A program made the translations under genes and the position numbers. Below the pieces are notes generated by a model. The model saw only the letters and a program-made list of their open reading frames with translations. It did no database searches and was not told the DNA's origin. A stretch of DNA of 6,317 nt from Deltaproteobacteria bacterium UBA7527 (GTDB taxonomy: Bacteria > Desulfobacterota > Syntrophorhabdia > Syntrophorhabdales > Syntrophorhabdaceae), in NCBI GenBank assembly GCA_002478225.1, contig DLMV01000075.1, positions 82,183 to 88,499 of the forward strand. Direction: 5' to 3'. Positions 4,400-6,317 of this stretch are shown here, piece by piece (position 1 is the stretch's first letter; the number at the start of each line of letters is the position of its first letter).

Positions 4400-5392
4400 A
4401 TGAAAACTATTGAGGAAGAATTTCAAAAGCTAACAGAGAATGAAACCGACCCTTCAGCCATAAAAGGGCTTATTGGTAGAACGGAAGACCTTTACCTTGA
4501 ATGCAAGACAATTAATGAAGATGAAATTCATAGCAACATGACGACCAATTCACAGTCTGTAGTTTATTTCAATTACGGAAAAGCGCTATCTGCCTTTGCT
4601 AATGCAGAAGGTGGTATAGTTGTCTGGGGTTTATTTGCGAAAGAAGGAGACAAACACTCTCCCGACCTTATCCAAGAAGATAGACCAGTAAAACAAGTGA
4701 CCAAAGTGAAGACAGATTTTGATTCAATGACAGGTAAGGTGGTTTCTAGGAGGGTCGTCGGTGTACAAAACAAAATTGTATATACTGATAAGGCGAAGGA
4801 TTTAGGTTTTATCGTAACCTATATTCCTAAAAGTGATGAAGCGCCACATAGAGTCGAGGGAGACAAAAAGGGTTCACGAAGATATTACAGAAGGCACGGT
4901 AATGGCTCATATGAGATGGAGCACTATGAATTAGAAGAATTGTTTGGCGGTAGAACAAGACCAAAATTAAAGGTTATCGTTCGTTATTACATCCATACAA
5001 GAGCAAATGGATTGCAACAATGTAGCATCGATATTGGTTTGAAAAACATTGGCATGTCAGTTGCGAAATATCCACTCTTAGAAATCATAGAGCTTGGTCA
5101 ATTTAGCAAAGCCGGATTCGGTATTGATGGAAACCGTAACACTGGGTTACCTCAACCTAAAGGGAATAGCAACAAATACCAAGGAGGAGTAAGCGATATA
5201 ATCCACATTGACGATACTATATGGATAGACAAATATAATACACAATATGATGAACAAAAAGATAAGGTTTATCACATGAAAGTAAAAATAGCCTGTGATG
5301 GATATAAAATGAGTTTCGTTAATATTCAATTAGATGTAACAGACTTACACAAGGGTGTGCCACAATATATTGAATTCGACACAGAAGATTAA
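4400..5392 (+). CDS. Schlafen/AlbA_2-domain protein
   Basis: This 330-aa cytoplasmic protein has an N-terminal AlbA_2 (Schlafen-type nucleic-acid-binding) domain over about residues 24-183. Its hallmarks are visible: GRTEDLYLECKTI (26-38), KALSAFANAEGGIVVWGL (61-78), the strand FIVTYIPKSDEAPHRV (137-152) and YYRRHGNGSYEM (162-173). Such domains occur in putative transcriptional regulators, ATPase-linked proteins and some phage-defence proteins. The usual C-terminal HATPase or HTH partner is not evident. Residues 188-330 instead form a beta-rich segment I do not recognise. No Shine-Dalgarno precedes the ATG at 4400, but TATACT at 4382-4387 could be a -10 giving an almost leaderless mRNA. Base composition is AT-richer than int and the 317-aa gene, suggesting separate acquisition. 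The endonuclease gene follows after 19 bp, likely in the same operon. Confidence 0.92.
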   Translation: MKTIEEEFQKLTENETDPSAIKGLIGRTEDLYLECKTINEDEIHSNMTTNSQSVVYFNYGKALSAFANAEGGIVVWGLFAKEGDKHSPDLIQEDRPVKQVTKVKTDFDSMTGKVVSRRVVGVQNKIVYTDKAKDLGFIVTYIPKSDEAPHRVEGDKKGSRRYYRRHGNGSYEMEHYELEELFGGRTRPKLKVIVRYYIHTRANGLQQCSIDIGLKNIGMSVAKYPLLEIIELGQFSKAGFGIDGNRNTGLPQPKGNSNKYQGGVSDIIHIDDTIWIDKYNTQYDEQKDKVYHMKVKIACDGYKMSFVNIQLDVTDLHKGVPQYIEFDTED

Positions 5393-5411
5393 GCACACAA
5401 ACTGTCTTGCT

Positions 5412-6317
5412 ATGCTTATGGAAAATAAAACAAGCGGTATAGAATCTTCAAAGAAATGGTCTAAAGATTATGGAAAATGTATAGCTTGTAATTTAACAGA
5501 ATTTCCTTATGTAATGGATGGGCTTTGTTCAAGATGTTATTTTATAAAAAAGCAACATAAAGAGCATGAACAAGAAATAGTGCTAAAAGGTAAACACAGA
5601 AAGACTAAAAAGATTTCATCAAACATTAAGCCATGGTCTAAAAAATATACTCATTGTATCAAATGCGGTGATAATCAAACACGTCATATTGCAAGAGGGC
5701 TTTGTTTAAAATGTTATCAAAGAGATAAAGGGAGATATAATGAAAATAGACGTAGAAAAAATGAAAACGTACAAATTGAAAACCTTAACTACGATAATTT
5801 ATTTGAAGCATACGTTAACAAGAAACGTTCTTTAGGCGACATTGCGAAAGACTGCAATTGTACACGACAATACATTTACAAGAAATTGAAGCAATGGAAT
5901 ATCCCAAGAAGAGATAAATATGAAGCAAGTGTTTTGGCACATGAACGAGGGAAATTGGTATTTAAGCGGGAAGATGAACAGGGAAATGTGACTGAGGTCG
6001 TTAAGCAGAAGATTAAAGTAAATGAAAACTTTTTCTCAAATTGGTCGAATGAAATGGCTTGGGTGCTTGGGTTAATTTATACCGATGGTAATCTTCTAAT
6101 CAGCTTCATGAAAGATGGCCGTTACAAAAAAGAATTCCCTAAGAAAAGAGTATCTTTAAGTCAAAAGGAACCGGAAATATTAAACAAGGTTTTAACTATA
6201 ATGGATTGTAACGCAAAACTATATTATTCAAAAAGAAGGGAATATAAAAAAACAGTAGCTGGTGAGATGTATCATTTTATAATAAATCATGAAAAAATAT
6301 ATGACGATTTAATCAAA
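5412..6317 (+). CDS. Putative LAGLIDADG homing endonuclease with zinc knuckles, 3' end outside window
   Basis: The frame is open from 5412 to the window edge (302 codons, no stop). Two tandem zinc-knuckle modules are visible: C23-x2-C26 with C39-x2-C42, and C82-x2-C85 with C98-x2-C101. Both have the frame W-S-K-x-Y, C-I-x-C, G-L-C-x-x-C-Y, so they arose by internal duplication. A helix-turn-helix-like segment follows (about 126-165; SLGDIAKDCNCTRQYIYKKL). A LAGLIDADG-like motif WVLGLIYTDGNL begins at 217, with D225 as the likely metal-binding residue. LAGLIDADG enzymes cut DNA at long sites and often spread as selfish genes; some act as intron maturases. A second motif would lie beyond the window. 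No clear ribosome site precedes ATG 5412 or the in-frame ATG 5418, so translation may be coupled to the AlbA_2 gene. The gene is strongly AT-rich. Confidence 0.85.
   Translation, partial: MLMENKTSGIESSKKWSKDYGKCIACNLTEFPYVMDGLCSRCYFIKKQHKEHEQEIVLKGKHRKTKKISSNIKPWSKKYTHCIKCGDNQTRHIARGLCLKCYQRDKGRYNENRRRKNENVQIENLNYDNLFEAYVNKKRSLGDIAKDCNCTRQYIYKKLKQWNIPRRDKYEASVLAHERGKLVFKREDEQGNVTEVVKQKIKVNENFFSNWSNEMAWVLGLIYTDGNLLISFMKDGRYKKEFPKKRVSLSQKEPEILNKVLTIMDCNAKLYYSKRREYKKTVAGEMYHFIINHEKIYDDLIK

Noticed and set aside
247..6317. Second att site in the window
   Set aside because: No second copy of the tRNA-Cys 3' end was found, so the distal junction lies outside.

Overview
The window reads as the left part of an integrated mobile element sitting at the 3' end of a bacterial tRNA-Cys gene. 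Strong AGGAGG-type ribosome binding sites, CCA-encoding tRNA genes in Gly-Cys order and moderate to low GC suggest a Bacillota (clostridia-like) host. That assignment is an inference from style, not from a diagnostic gene.

Positions 1-246 are host chromosome: the last 21 bases of a tRNA-Gly, a short hairpin that looks like a collapsed tRNA-Gly, a hairpin-forming spacer, and an intact tRNA-Cys(GCA). A complete tyrosine recombinase (225-1391, minus strand) runs convergently into the tRNA and has its stop codon inside the T-loop, which is typical of a tRNA-targeted integrase next to its attachment site. Pairs of an 11-bp direct repeat (consensus TTCTAACC) occur near the 3' end of int and again upstream of int, and look like recombinase arm-binding sites. 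The other att end is not in the window.

Positions 1392-2828 hold no convincing protein gene over more than 1.4 kb, but they are not empty. Two diverged copies (about 356 and 313 nt) of the same sequence lie in tandem. They share islands up to 30 nt that are identical, a recurring TTAAAA motif, and several hairpins, at least one with a compensatory base change. A partial third copy of the 5' module lies at about 4155-4300. I interpret these as a repeated structured noncoding RNA read from the + strand. It is the most interesting content here. Downstream lie a further repeated module (period 115 bp) and a large hairpin.

Positions 2829-3782 (minus) encode a basic 317-aa protein with a good start site. 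Its family is uncertain; some motifs resemble rolling-circle replication initiators. A 617-bp intergenic region follows. It holds divergent promoter candidates with overlapping -10 boxes, hairpins, and the third RNA-like copy.

Positions 4400-6317 (+) carry two AT-richer genes 19 bp apart: a Schlafen/AlbA_2-domain protein (330 aa) and the first 302 codons of a putative LAGLIDADG endonuclease with two tandem zinc-knuckle motifs and a helix-turn-helix. Integration (int), possible replication (317-aa protein) and accessory cargo (AlbA_2 plus endonuclease) together fit an integrative element or prophage satellite.
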